From: a virus
Reading direction: 5' to 3' (one strand)
IMG/VR virus record: IMGVR_UViG_3300009506_000210
Span: 1 to 21,116 of that record
Length of the DNA: 21,116 nt
Position numbers and translations under genes: made by a program. Below the pieces are notes generated by a model, which was not told the origin of the DNA, did no database searches, and saw only the letters and a program-made list of their open reading frames with translations. This document shows positions 14,205-21,116 of this stretch, piece by piece. Positions within the stretch are counted from its first letter, which is position 1; each line of letters begins with the position of its first letter.

Positions 14205-15218
14205 ATGGGTAGCAAATCAGGCGGTACACCTCCACCAGCACCGGACTACACCGGAGCGGCACAGGCCACAGCGCAGGGTAATCTTCAGGCGGCACGCGCT
14301 ACGCAAGCCGGTTCTCTGATTGGTCAAAATACCCCATATGGTTCACTGAGTTATTCACAGAGCGGCACGGATCAGTTCGGCAATCCGATGTACACCGCAA
14401 ATGTACAACTCACTCCAGAACAGCAGCAATTGATGAATGCCCAGCAGGCGGGATCTATGGGCTATTCTACCCTTGCTAATCAGGGGTTAATGAATAGCTG
14501 GAATACGCTTGCCAATCCGGGGCTCAATCAGTCTACCCTCCCACAGGCACCGATTAATGCAGGTACTACTGCGCAACAAGCCATAATGACGCGCTTGCAG
14601 CCGCAAATGACCCAGCAGCAAAACGCCCTGAATCAGAATCTAGCCAATCAGGGTATTGCAATAGGATCTGAAGCATGGAAAAACGCCCAAACTCAATTGG
14701 GGCAGCAACAAAATGACCTGATGAACCAAGCTGCTTATACCGGCGTTGGGATGGATCAGGCCGCACGCCAACAGGCAGTGCAAGAGCAATTGGGGAATCA
14801 GGGCGCGATGCTAAACCAGTTGAATGCTTTACGTACCGGTGGGCAGGTTTCGATGCCTCAGTTTATGAATACCCCGCAGATGCAGGGCGTGACCGGGCCA
14901 GATATTCTCGGTGCTACCGCGGCACAGGGTACATATAACCAAGGTTTATATAATGCCCAAGCTGGCCAAGGTGCTGGCATGATGGGAGGCCTATTCGGGT
15001 TAGGTAGTGCGGCCATTAATAAATGGTCGGATAGACGCCTCAAAAAGAATATTGAACGCATTGGCACGCATCCTTGTGGTGCACCATTGTATAAATTCGA
15101 TTACATCTGGAATCAGCCTGGAATTGGTGTTATGGCTGATGAATTGGCTGAAATTATGCCAGAAGCGGTTATTCATACCCGCAGCGGTTTTGATATGGTG
15201 GATTATAGCAGATTATGA
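14205..15218 (+). CDS. Probable DNA-ejection/internal virion protein with short C-terminal S74 chaperone domain
   Basis: A 337-aa protein (SD TAGGAG). The start GSKSGGTPPPAPDYTGAA and the block NTPYGSLSYSQSGTD...GNPMYTA are typical of a podophage family encoded between hub and ejection proteins. Residues about 70-260 are Gln/Asn/Ala-rich helices with a recurrent LANQG motif, as in P22-type injection proteins. Residues 275-337 match the intramolecular chaperone (peptidase S74) domain: SDRRLKKNIERIG at the self-cleavage Ser-Asp, LYKFDYIW, GVMADELAEIMPEAV, and a final VDYSRL. The domain is only 63 residues, shorter than the usual 100 or more, and ends at the point where full-length domains continue. 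It overlaps the next start by four bases. Role in ejection is inferred from position and composition. Confidence 0.75.
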   Translation: MGSKSGGTPPPAPDYTGAAQATAQGNLQAARATQAGSLIGQNTPYGSLSYSQSGTDQFGNPMYTANVQLTPEQQQLMNAQQAGSMGYSTLANQGLMNSWNTLANPGLNQSTLPQAPINAGTTAQQAIMTRLQPQMTQQQNALNQNLANQGIAIGSEAWKNAQTQLGQQQNDLMNQAAYTGVGMDQAARQQAVQEQLGNQGAMLNQLNALRTGGQVSMPQFMNTPQMQGVTGPDILGATAAQGTYNQGLYNAQAGQGAGMMGGLFGLGSAAINKWSDRRLKKNIERIGTHPCGAPLYKFDYIWNQPGIGVMADELAEIMPEAVIHTRSGFDMVDYSRL

Positions 15219-16000
15219 GCATATTCGGCGGCGGTGGATTAGTTGGATTGGCGCGAAAGTTTCAACCTTCGCATGTTGTTTCGTACCTGAAGCAAAGCCC
15301 AATCGCGCCTGGCTCCGATTTGCGAACTTTGTTGAGTCCTCGAAACGCCGTTACTTCATTGGTTAAAAGCAAGCCAATCGGGCAAAGTTTGGGATTGTGG
15401 GGTGAGAATTCCAAGCTTGGCACCATGGAAAACGCCATGCAAAAGGATTGGGTGAGGGCTGCGGAACATCCGGGGCAACTCAGTTCAGTATTGCCTGCCA
15501 TTGACCCAGCCTCGGCACACTTTCGGGCATGGCTGTCGGGGGATAAGTCTTACACGCCGGGTGGAGATATAGGTTCGGCCCATAATACTGGCTTGAGCCA
15601 GCAGCAGGAAATGAATCTGGCTTCCGCAGTCGCTTTGGCGGCGATGGGTGGTGGCATGTTTGGTGGTAGTGGCTCAGGTGCGGCCGGGGGTGCTAGTGGT
15701 GCGGGTGAGGCAGGAACCGGGGCGGCCGGAACAGGTACGGCGGGAGCTGGTACCGGGGCGGGAACATCAAGCGGCTGGGAAAGCCTTTTGTCCTCTATGC
15801 CTAATCCCATGGGTGGCCAGCAACAAAGTGGCCCGACACAAGGACAAATTACTCAGCAGCAAATGCAGCAACAGACTCAACAATTAATGCAGAATCAGCA
15901 AAACATGCAGGATGCAATGAAAAATCAGCGTTTGGCTAATTTGTTGAATCAGATCAATACCCAGAATAATCTGAATATGGGTGGTGGCTTATATGGCTAG
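15215..16000 (+). CDS. Gly/Ala/Gln-rich putative DNA-ejection protein
   Basis: A 261-aa protein coupled by an ATGA overlap. Domains in order: a short hydrophobic/basic N-terminus (MSIFGGGGLVGLARKF), a polar region about 30-130 with DPASAHFRAWLSGDKSYTPG, then a low-complexity Gly/Ala/Thr/Ser segment at about 143-188, and a Gln/Met/Asn-rich helical end. The central hydrophobic stretch (MNLASAVALAAMGGGMFGG) could cross or sit in a membrane. This composition is what P22 gp7/gp20-like ejection proteins show, and the gene lies between the S74 protein and two further ejection candidates. I do not recognise a named family. The Gly/Ala tract is GC-rich relative to neighbours but is in frame and intact. 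Confidence 0.6.
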   Translation: MSIFGGGGLVGLARKFQPSHVVSYLKQSPIAPGSDLRTLLSPRNAVTSLVKSKPIGQSLGLWGENSKLGTMENAMQKDWVRAAEHPGQLSSVLPAIDPASAHFRAWLSGDKSYTPGGDIGSAHNTGLSQQQEMNLASAVALAAMGGGMFGGSGSGAAGGASGAGEAGTGAAGTGTAGAGTGAGTSSGWESLLSSMPNPMGGQQQSGPTQGQITQQQMQQQTQQLMQNQQNMQDAMKNQRLANLLNQINTQNNLNMGGGLYG

Positions 16001-16967
16001 AGATTACAACGCAGAATTGCTTGGAGCGGAACAGCAGCGCAAAACCGCGCAATTGTTGCGTCAGCAAGCTTCGCAGACTCCGCAAGGTGGCACTTATGGC
16101 GGCTGGTATGTTGCGCCCTCCCCCCTCCAATATCTCGGTCAACTTGCCCAGCAATACGTGGCAAAAAGTGATGAGGAAAAGGCAGCGCAGCAAGAGCAGA
16201 ATATTGCAACAGCCAAAAATAAAGAACTTGCTGGACTGTTGAAAAGCTATGGCCAAACTCCAAGCCTTGAGGAGCGCCAACGGCTGATGGAGCTCGACCC
16301 GAATATGGGCAAAGTAATGGAAGCCGAAAACATGTTGCGCCAGAAGCAGCAATTCCAATTGCAGCATCCACAGGGAGGCAATCAGCCATATTTCACAAGC
16401 CAGCCCACTACCAAAGGTTATTATACTTTGAATGCGCGTACTGGCGAATGGAGTCCTGCTGTTGTAGGTGGACAACCCCTGATCCCGCCACAATATGATC
16501 CCACGCGCCAATCCGAACTGGCACAATCGAAATCATACGGAACCGGGCAAGGAACAGCGGAATCCACTCTTGCCGGGATTAAAGGTTCGCTTCCTCAATT
16601 GACCCAAACTGTCAATGATTTGAAAGAATTGTCGAAAAAGGCAACGTTTACACTTGCGGGACAGGCGCGTGATGCTGTTGCGCGGCAATTTGGACATGCT
16701 ACTGAAGGCGCGATCAACCGTGAGAAATATATCAGCACGGTTCGCGATGTGCTGTTCCCGTTATTGCGTCAGACTTTCGGCCCACAATTTACAGTGGCGG
16801 AAGGCGAAGCCCTTATTTCCACTCTTGGCGATCCAAACAAGACACCAGAGGAGCGCAGCGCGGCGCTAGATACATTCATTGAGCAGAAAAAACGCCACAT
16901 GAAAGAATTGCAAGGGCAATTGGGTCAAACTCCGTCACCATCGCAACCAACGGTATCTAATTGGTAA
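15993..16967 (+). CDS. Putative DNA-ejection protein (P22 gp20-like position)
   Basis: A 324-aa protein taken from ATG 15993, eight bases inside the previous gene; a GTG at 15981 would add four residues but is less likely. The N-terminal region is helical and Gln/Ala-rich (AELLGAEQQRKTAQLLRQQA). A middle beta-type stretch (GGNQPYFTSQPTTKGYYTLN) precedes a C-terminal helical domain with REKYISTVRDVLFPLLRQTF and AEGEALISTLGDPNKTPEER, a block I recall from podophage internal virion proteins ('llr.tfGpqfTe.EG..i..tl.dp..sp.er'). It stops one base into the start of the next gene (TAATG). It probably travels in the head or tail and enters the host envelope with the DNA; this is inference from gene order and the C-terminal pattern. 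Confidence 0.65.
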   Translation: MARDYNAELLGAEQQRKTAQLLRQQASQTPQGGTYGGWYVAPSPLQYLGQLAQQYVAKSDEEKAAQQEQNIATAKNKELAGLLKSYGQTPSLEERQRLMELDPNMGKVMEAENMLRQKQQFQLQHPQGGNQPYFTSQPTTKGYYTLNARTGEWSPAVVGGQPLIPPQYDPTRQSELAQSKSYGTGQGTAESTLAGIKGSLPQLTQTVNDLKELSKKATFTLAGQARDAVARQFGHATEGAINREKYISTVRDVLFPLLRQTFGPQFTVAEGEALISTLGDPNKTPEERSAALDTFIEQKKRHMKELQGQLGQTPSPSQPTVSNW

Positions 16968-18622
16968 TGAGAACGATAACCTTAACATTTCAGGACGGAA
17001 GCCAGCATGTTTATAACAACGTGCCGGATACGGTTACGCCAGATCAAATCCAGGCAAGAGCCGCGCAGGAATTTAACAAACCCATAGCTGATATTAATGG
17101 TGGGCGCCCTGCTGTTTCACGTGAAACCCAAGCACCCGAGGACAAAGGGGTTTTGCAAAATCTTGGTATGGGAGCACTTAAAGGTGCAGCTGATATTGGC
17201 GCTACCGCCATGTATATTCCTGATGTTCTGGGGATGACAAATAAAACCCCCGAGCAACGCCGTGCTGATCTTTCCCAATTCTTTCAAGAGCACGCAAATC
17301 CGGAATCGCTCTCTTTTGGTGCAGGCGAACTTGGAGCAGATATTGCCGGAACTGCGGGGGCCGGCGGTCTTATTGCAAAGCCATTAATGGCGGCTGGTAA
17401 ACTTATTCCGGCAGCTGCTAATCTTGGCCGGGCGGTGGAGGCTGGCGGGTTGGCCGGTGAAGGTATGGGAACGCGACTGGCTGGTGGTGCGATTACTGGC
17501 GGAGCAATGGCTGGCGCAGTTAATCCAAAAGATGCCACAACCGGCGCTATGATTGGTGGTGCATTCCCAGGGCTCGGGAAAGTAGCTGGGAAAGTAGGTG
17601 AAAAGGTTGGCGAAACACTCTCTGCCTCCCCTGAAGTACAAGCACTTGCCGAAAAAGCTCGGGCAATGGGTGTTAAAGTTCCGCTTGATCGGCTGCTAAA
17701 TAGTCCGGCATTGAATGCTATGGCAGCCTCCTTAAAATATGTTCCATTCAGCGGACGAACCCAAACAGAGCATCAAATGGAAAAAAGCCTGCAGCGTGCA
17801 CTGTCTAAGACATTTGGGCAGGATTCCGAGAATATCACCATGGCGCTCAGAAATGCCCGGGAAAAGCTTGGGGCTCAGTTTGACTCAACCCTGAAGAATA
17901 ACGCCGTCAAACTGGATGAAAATTTCTTGAATGATGCCTCGGCCACGCTGCAAAAGGCACAGGATGAGCTTTCTGATAATGAGTACAAGATCATCCAAAA
18001 ACAGGTGGATAACATTCTTGGTAAAGCCCAGAATGGCGTAGTTGATGGGCAGGCTGCCTACAATATCAAGAAAGTTCTGGATCGCATCGGCGGACGTAAT
18101 ACCAATGAAGCATGGTATGCCAACCAGCTCAAAAAGGACTTAATGGGGGCCCTAAATCGTTCCCTCGGGCCAGATAAGGCTGAAGAATTCGCGCAAGTGC
18201 GCCAACATTATGGGAATATGCTCGACCTTGAGCCACTGGCAAAAGCCGGTGCCGAGGGTGATATTTCAGTTGCCAGACTGGCAAATATGCGTGGAATTAG
18301 GAATCCTGAAATGCGGGATATTGCCGATGTAGCGGCTCAATTTGTGAAGGGGCGCGAGAACCCCCATGGCGCAATGCAGAGAGTAATGATTGGCGGCTTG
18401 GCTGGTACAGGTGGTCTTGGATATGGGGCGGCTACAGGCGATTATAGCAATCCTGTTACAGCTCTTTTACTTGGCGCAGCAGGGGGAAGGGCATTGAATA
18501 CTGCGCTAAATAATAGGCTTGCAGAAAAAATGCTAATCTCGGGCGGTAGTAGATCGGCTAAATTAGCCGATTTGTTGCGCAATCCGGCATTACGTGCGGC
18601 TGTTATTTCTGGCGGTGAATAG
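16967..18622 (+). CDS. Large DNA-ejection protein (P22 gp16-like)
   Basis: A 551-aa protein from ATG 16967, overlapping the previous TAA by one base; TTG 16961 would add two residues. Residues 1-38 form a small module (ITLTFQDGSQHVYNNVPDTV, then TPDQIQARAAQEF) found at the N-terminus of many phage internal virion proteins. Residues about 55-215 are rich in Gly/Ala with several hydrophobic stretches (ELGADIAGTAGAGGLIA, AGGAITGGAMAGAV, GAMIGGAFPGLG) that could insert in membrane, as expected of proteins forming the ejection conduit. The rest is helical (about 220-460), ending with another Gly/Ala hydrophobic segment (VMIGGLAGTGGLGYGAATG). P22 gp16 is 609 aa and last of its ejection genes, as here. 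A perfect 19-nt palindrome (18553-18571) lies near the 3' end. Confidence 0.75.
   Translation: MRTITLTFQDGSQHVYNNVPDTVTPDQIQARAAQEFNKPIADINGGRPAVSRETQAPEDKGVLQNLGMGALKGAADIGATAMYIPDVLGMTNKTPEQRRADLSQFFQEHANPESLSFGAGELGADIAGTAGAGGLIAKPLMAAGKLIPAAANLGRAVEAGGLAGEGMGTRLAGGAITGGAMAGAVNPKDATTGAMIGGAFPGLGKVAGKVGEKVGETLSASPEVQALAEKARAMGVKVPLDRLLNSPALNAMAASLKYVPFSGRTQTEHQMEKSLQRALSKTFGQDSENITMALRNAREKLGAQFDSTLKNNAVKLDENFLNDASATLQKAQDELSDNEYKIIQKQVDNILGKAQNGVVDGQAAYNIKKVLDRIGGRNTNEAWYANQLKKDLMGALNRSLGPDKAEEFAQVRQHYGNMLDLEPLAKAGAEGDISVARLANMRGIRNPEMRDIADVAAQFVKGRENPHGAMQRVMIGGLAGTGGLGYGAATGDYSNPVTALLLGAAGGRALNTALNNRLAEKMLISGGSRSAKLADLLRNPALRAAVISGGE
18553..18571. repeat. Perfect 9-bp inverted repeat inside the 3' end of the gp16-like gene
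   Basis: ATCGGCTAA, centre A, TTAGCCGAT: both arms are exactly complementary. As RNA it folds to an 8-bp stem with an AAT loop, followed by TTGTTG. It is coding (within RSAKLADLL), about 50 bases before the stop. It may attenuate transcription or mark an mRNA processing site. Confidence 0.5.
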
Positions 18623-18690
18623 CTTTATATACACCGTAGAAAAAGCATAAGATGATGAAAATTATTAACTTAATTTTGAGATAGGTAATC
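18623..18690 (+). other. 68-bp AT-rich gap before the Dps-like gene
   Basis: The gap contains no recognisable terminator or strong promoter. AGGT at 18683-18686 is the likely, weak SD for the gene at 18691. A 10-codon ATG ORF (18652-18684) lies in it but has no SD or conserved look. Confidence 0.4.
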
Positions 18691-19050
18691 ATGGAAGAAG
18701 CCAAAAAATTTATTGCTCTGTTGTTCCTCTCTCGGGACTATGCCCACAAGGCGCACTTTAACACGGATTCCTTTGCGCGTCATATGGCTTTAGGTGAGTT
18801 TTACAGCACCATAATCGAATTGGCCGATACATTCTGTGAAACATGGATGGGACGCAACGGAGAAAAAATTGGCGAAATCCCAACCCTGGCATCGAAAAAA
18901 GGAGATCCGCTTAATGTGCTTTCCCATCATTTGGTCATGGTTCAGACAGCTAGGGAATTTTGCAAAGATGATACGGTTTTGAGCAATATTGCTGATGAAA
19001 TCGAACAGGTTTATTCGCGCACGCTTTACAAACTGAAGCAGTTGAAATAA
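18691..19050 (+). CDS. Dps/ferritin-like mini-protein
   Basis: A 119-aa all-helical protein. H19, H31, D46 and E50 keep exactly the spacing of the E. coli Dps ferroxidase ligands H51, H63, D78 and E82 (H-x11-H-x14-D-x3-E), and D46-T-F-C-E50 parallels Dps DTMAE. The C-terminal part CKDDTVLSNIADEIEQ parallels Dps AKDDDTADIL and its following helix. The residue at the place of Dps D67 is G35, with E36 beside it. It is shorter than Dps (167 aa): most of the N-terminal tail is missing and the loop between the helix pairs is about 14 residues shorter. Dps proteins oxidise Fe(II) with peroxide inside a 12-mer cage and can bind DNA. A stop at 18682-18684 rules out upstream extension. Phage proteins of this look are sometimes filed as a DUF (possibly DUF5856). 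Confidence 0.65.
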   Translation: MEEAKKFIALLFLSRDYAHKAHFNTDSFARHMALGEFYSTIIELADTFCETWMGRNGEKIGEIPTLASKKGDPLNVLSHHLVMVQTAREFCKDDTVLSNIADEIEQVYSRTLYKLKQLK

Positions 19051-19059
19051 GGAAAAGAC

Positions 19060-20331
19060 ATGGCACGGAACGGATCAGGAACGTATAGCCTAGCCTCTGG
19101 TAATCCGGTTGTAACTGGTACAACAATTCAATCAACTTGGGCAAATAATACCCTTGATGATATTGCAACGGCTCTCACGGCATCAATTGCAAATGATGGT
19201 CAAACACCGATTTTGGCAAATCTTCCTATGTCCGGTTATCGTCATACTGGCGTTGGTGCGGCTTCGGCGAGGACAGATTATGCCCGTACAGATCAAGTGC
19301 AAGATTCCTCCCTGACATGGGGTGGAAGTGCAGGGGGTACGGGGGATGCTTTAACTCTTACCCCGACACCGGCAATCACTGCCTATTCTGCTGGCCAGAG
19401 TTTTACATTCAAGGCCACGGCTTCTAATACTACGGCCACCACTATTGCCATTTCAGGGCTTTCTGCTATTGCTGTGCAGGTAAATGGTGCGGCTTGTGTT
19501 GGTGGTGAAATTACTTCTGGCCAGTGGTATTCGGTAAGGCTTGATACCACCACCACAGCACAATTGACGCAAGTGGGTGCCCAATTGTGGCTCGGCACGC
19601 CGACTTACCTTGTAGGAACCAATATTACAGGAACCGCGGCGGCGCTCAATATCGGTGGTAATGCTGCTACTGCTACCTCCTCCACAAATGTCGCGGGTGG
19701 CGCAACTGGCGATGTTTTGTATCAGAGCGCGGCCGGCACAACTGCATTCCTTTCGCCTGGTGCCACAGGGATTCCGTTGGTTTCTCAAGGTGCCGGGGTT
19801 GCGCCTGCATTTTCCACTGCTCAGATTGCCGGTGGGGGTACGGGAGCGACTACGGCGGCTGCGGCTGCAGCTTCCCTCGCATTCCTGGCAAACGGATTTG
19901 TTGCGGAACAATCTCTTGCCTCAACAGGTATCACAGTGACTGGTGTTGCCAATGCCAAACGCCTGACCATCTTTATGCGTGCCTATGCCGATAGTACCAA
20001 TGGTGACACATTAAGCCTGCAACTTGGCACCTCTGGTGGCGTTGTAACAACCGGATATGTAACAGGTGGTAATGTGACCAATACGACCGGATATTTTACC
20101 ACTGGACTTGCAAATACCGTTACTTGGGGCGCAATCGCTCAATTTACCCAGATCGCCACAGATGTATGGTATGGGACATTCCAAGTCCTTGCTGAAAACT
20201 CAACCAATGCTGGTTTGGCCAGTTATACACAGGGATATATTAGTTTGGGTGGAAACTTGGATCGATTCAAGCTAACTCCATCCTCATCCACAATCACTGC
20301 TGGTACCGTTTCGTACATGGTGGAATACTAA
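19060..20331 (+). CDS. Tail fibre protein
   Basis: A 423-aa protein with SD AAGGAA. Residues 1-82 are the particle-anchoring domain of many podophage fibres: MARNGSGTYSLASGNPVVTG, an IQSTWANNTLDDIATALTAS helix, ANLPMSGYRHTGVG and SARTDYARTDQVQ. A beta-rich shaft follows (GDALTLTPTPAITAYSAGQS, a region with WYSVRLDTTTTAQLTQVG). Residues about 185-285 hold fibre repeats such as TGTAAALNIGGNAATAT and GGGTGATTAAAAAASL. The C-terminal 140 residues (from about SLASTGITVTGV) form a probable receptor-binding domain rich in Thr, Gly and aromatics, ending VSYMVEY. It would trimerise and bind a host surface polysaccharide or protein. No enzymatic tailspike (beta-helix lyase/hydrolase) motif is seen. No tail-chaperone gene follows. 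Confidence 0.88.
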   Translation: MARNGSGTYSLASGNPVVTGTTIQSTWANNTLDDIATALTASIANDGQTPILANLPMSGYRHTGVGAASARTDYARTDQVQDSSLTWGGSAGGTGDALTLTPTPAITAYSAGQSFTFKATASNTTATTIAISGLSAIAVQVNGAACVGGEITSGQWYSVRLDTTTTAQLTQVGAQLWLGTPTYLVGTNITGTAAALNIGGNAATATSSTNVAGGATGDVLYQSAAGTTAFLSPGATGIPLVSQGAGVAPAFSTAQIAGGGTGATTAAAAAASLAFLANGFVAEQSLASTGITVTGVANAKRLTIFMRAYADSTNGDTLSLQLGTSGGVVTTGYVTGGNVTNTTGYFTTGLANTVTWGAIAQFTQIATDVWYGTFQVLAENSTNAGLASYTQGYISLGGNLDRFKLTPSSSTITAGTVSYMVEY

Positions 20332-20346
20332 CTAAAGGGAAGAGTT

Positions 20347-20628
20347 ATGAGCTCAGAAGGTGCAGAACAACAAGAAAAATGGCACGTTGGGAAAGAAATA
20401 CCCATAATGATTATTTTTGCGATGTTCATGCAAACGGTCGGCTTTGTTTGGTGGCTTGCAAGTTTTCAGGCAACAGTTATCACGAAACTTGATGACCAAT
20501 CCTACCAAATGGCGGCACTCAATACGAATGCCTACTCCAAAAGCGATGCGGCCAAGGATGGTGCATTGTATCTTCAAAAGATTGACGCAAACACGGAACG
20601 CATTAAAACTCTTGAAAGGAAAAAATAA
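20347..20628 (+). CDS. Small one-TM membrane protein, holin/spanin-type candidate
   Basis: A 93-aa protein. After a charged N-terminus (KWHVGKEIP) there is one strongly hydrophobic segment at about residues 18-40 (IPIMIIFAMFMQTVGFVWWL), then a polar helical tail ending in Lys/Arg residues (IDANTERIKTLERKK) that could be a coiled coil. The 'VGKEIP..mi...l.QT.g..WW' start recurs in phage genes between fibre and lysis genes. In T7-type phages the gene after the fibre is the holin, which fits the place; an inner-membrane spanin-like role is an alternative. The endolysin that would settle the matter is not in this window. SD AAAGGGAAGA before ATG 20347; its stop overlaps the next ATG by one base. 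Confidence 0.6.
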   Translation: MSSEGAEQQEKWHVGKEIPIMIIFAMFMQTVGFVWWLASFQATVITKLDDQSYQMAALNTNAYSKSDAAKDGALYLQKIDANTERIKTLERKK

Positions 20629-20819
20629 TGGATCTTATTAAGGAAGCCCAAAAACGCCAAGCACAACAACAAATCCAAGAGGGCAAGCAAATTGTGCAGG
20701 AAGGCCGCGGCCGTGCTATTAATGATGGAAAAATGCGCGAAATGGTGACAAAAGGCCAGCAAATCAATAATGGAATTAGGCTAAAAATGGACAAGCATCT
20801 TCCAGGGTCGAAAAAATGA
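20628..20819 (+). CDS. 63-aa basic helical protein, unknown function
   Basis: A short protein coupled by a one-base TAATG overlap to the membrane protein. It is almost entirely polar and helical, with a repeated Gln/Glu/Lys heptad-like stretch (KEAQKRQAQQQIQEGKQIVQ) and a basic second half. No membrane segment, signal peptide or catalytic pattern is seen. Coupling to the holin-like gene suggests related timing of expression, perhaps in lysis or fibre assembly. I do not recognise the family; the coupled start and intact frame are the evidence that it is a gene. Confidence 0.55.
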   Translation: MDLIKEAQKRQAQQQIQEGKQIVQEGRGRAINDGKMREMVTKGQQINNGIRLKMDKHLPGSKK

Positions 20820-20843
20820 AAATCTCCGCACATAATGGAGTGA

Positions 20844-21116
20844 ATGATGATTGTAAATACAGGACTTCGTAGAAACTTAGGCGGTGGTGTTGCTGCATCG
20901 CTTGCCCATGCAGGATTTATTCAGCCTCTTCAATCATCACTTGCTTTAACTCGCGGTTCTGGAACGGCGACGGATACTCGTGCATTGGCTGCTTATGCAT
21001 TCAATTCGTCTGGTAATCTTGCTTCTGTAGCCGCAAATACAGCACGGTTCAATTATGCAAATGGAGTTTCACTTGGATTTTTGAGCGAGCAAGCGTCTGC
21101 AAACGTACTAGCCGCA
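20844..21116 (+). CDS. N-terminal part of a second fibre/spike or lectin-type protein (cut by window)
   Basis: The frame runs open from ATG ATG at 20844/20847 to the right edge (91 codons). GGAG at 20837-20840 is the SD; spacing favours the second ATG (20847). A CTCC at 20823-20826 could pair with that GGAG and partly hide it. After MIVNTGLRRNLGGGVAAS the sequence contains ALTRGSGTATDTRALAAYAF, NSSGNLASVAANTARFNYA and GVSLGFLSEQASANVLAA, matching the pattern 'ftR.s.aT......G.l..va.n.pRf.y....s.GlliE...tNll' that introduces carbohydrate-binding or head/tail spike modules in many phage proteins. Probable role: receptor binding or a virion lectin domain. The downstream domains are outside the window, so the enzymatic or binding activity is unknown. 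Confidence 0.65.
   Translation, partial: MMIVNTGLRRNLGGGVAASLAHAGFIQPLQSSLALTRGSGTATDTRALAAYAFNSSGNLASVAANTARFNYANGVSLGFLSEQASANVLAA

Noticed and set aside
15645-15775. Gly/Ala-rich GC-rich tract as a possible inserted element
   Set aside because: It is in frame, coding, and of the low-complexity type normal for ejection proteins; no flanking repeats or boundary change were seen.
18652-18684. 10-codon ATG ORF before the Dps-like gene, as a possible leader peptide
   Set aside because: No SD, no regulatory codon run and no associated terminator/antiterminator pair.

Overview
The window is a contiguous late (virion-morphogenesis) region of a short-tailed, podovirus-type tailed phage (Caudoviricetes) or a prophage of that kind. 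Every convincing gene is on the + strand and they are packed tightly: many start/stop pairs overlap by 1-8 bases (TAATG, ATGA, GTGA) and most others are preceded by a Shine-Dalgarno (SD) sequence. No integrase, replication, tRNA, CRISPR or host housekeeping gene is visible, so the host and the lytic/temperate lifestyle cannot be told from here. Gene order follows phage P22 (small terminase, large terminase, portal, scaffold, coat, adaptor/gp4-like, gp10-like hub, ejection proteins, tail fibre), although sequence resemblance is to many environmental and proteobacterial podophages rather than to P22 itself.

Layout. 2-253: 3' end of an unidentified gene. 312-2027: terminase small and large subunits. 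2028-2131: noncoding patch with a promoter-like sequence, two hairpins and an imperfect 33-bp-spaced direct repeat. 2132-8251: small beta-rich protein, portal, 184-aa conserved protein, two small proteins, scaffold, major capsid protein and a decoration-type protein, closed by a strong intrinsic terminator at 8263-8305. 8377-9747: an unusual fusion of a DUF115/MptE-like domain with a SAM methyltransferase. 9749-14147: coiled-coil protein with a basic AT-hook-like tail, head-tail adaptor, two small virion proteins, gp10-like hub and a GNAT acetyltransferase. 14205-18622: four coupled genes for probable DNA-ejection proteins, the first ending in a short S74/endosialidase-chaperone domain. 18691-19050: a short protein that keeps the Dps ferroxidase residue spacing. 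19060-21116: tail fibre, a one-TM lysis-type membrane protein, a 63-aa protein, and the start of a second fibre/spike-type protein cut by the window edge.

How it works together. Terminase pumps DNA through the portal into a scaffold-assembled capsid of the 331-aa coat protein; the 178-aa and other small beta proteins probably decorate the particle; adaptor and gp10-like proteins close the portal and build the tail hub; the Gly/Gln/Ala-rich proteins are carried in the virion and ejected with the DNA; the fibre proteins recognise the host. The three enzyme-like genes (DUF115-methyltransferase, GNAT, Dps-like) are not needed for a minimal virion and are the most interesting cargo: the first two could chemically modify virion proteins or glycans, and the third could handle iron or peroxide.
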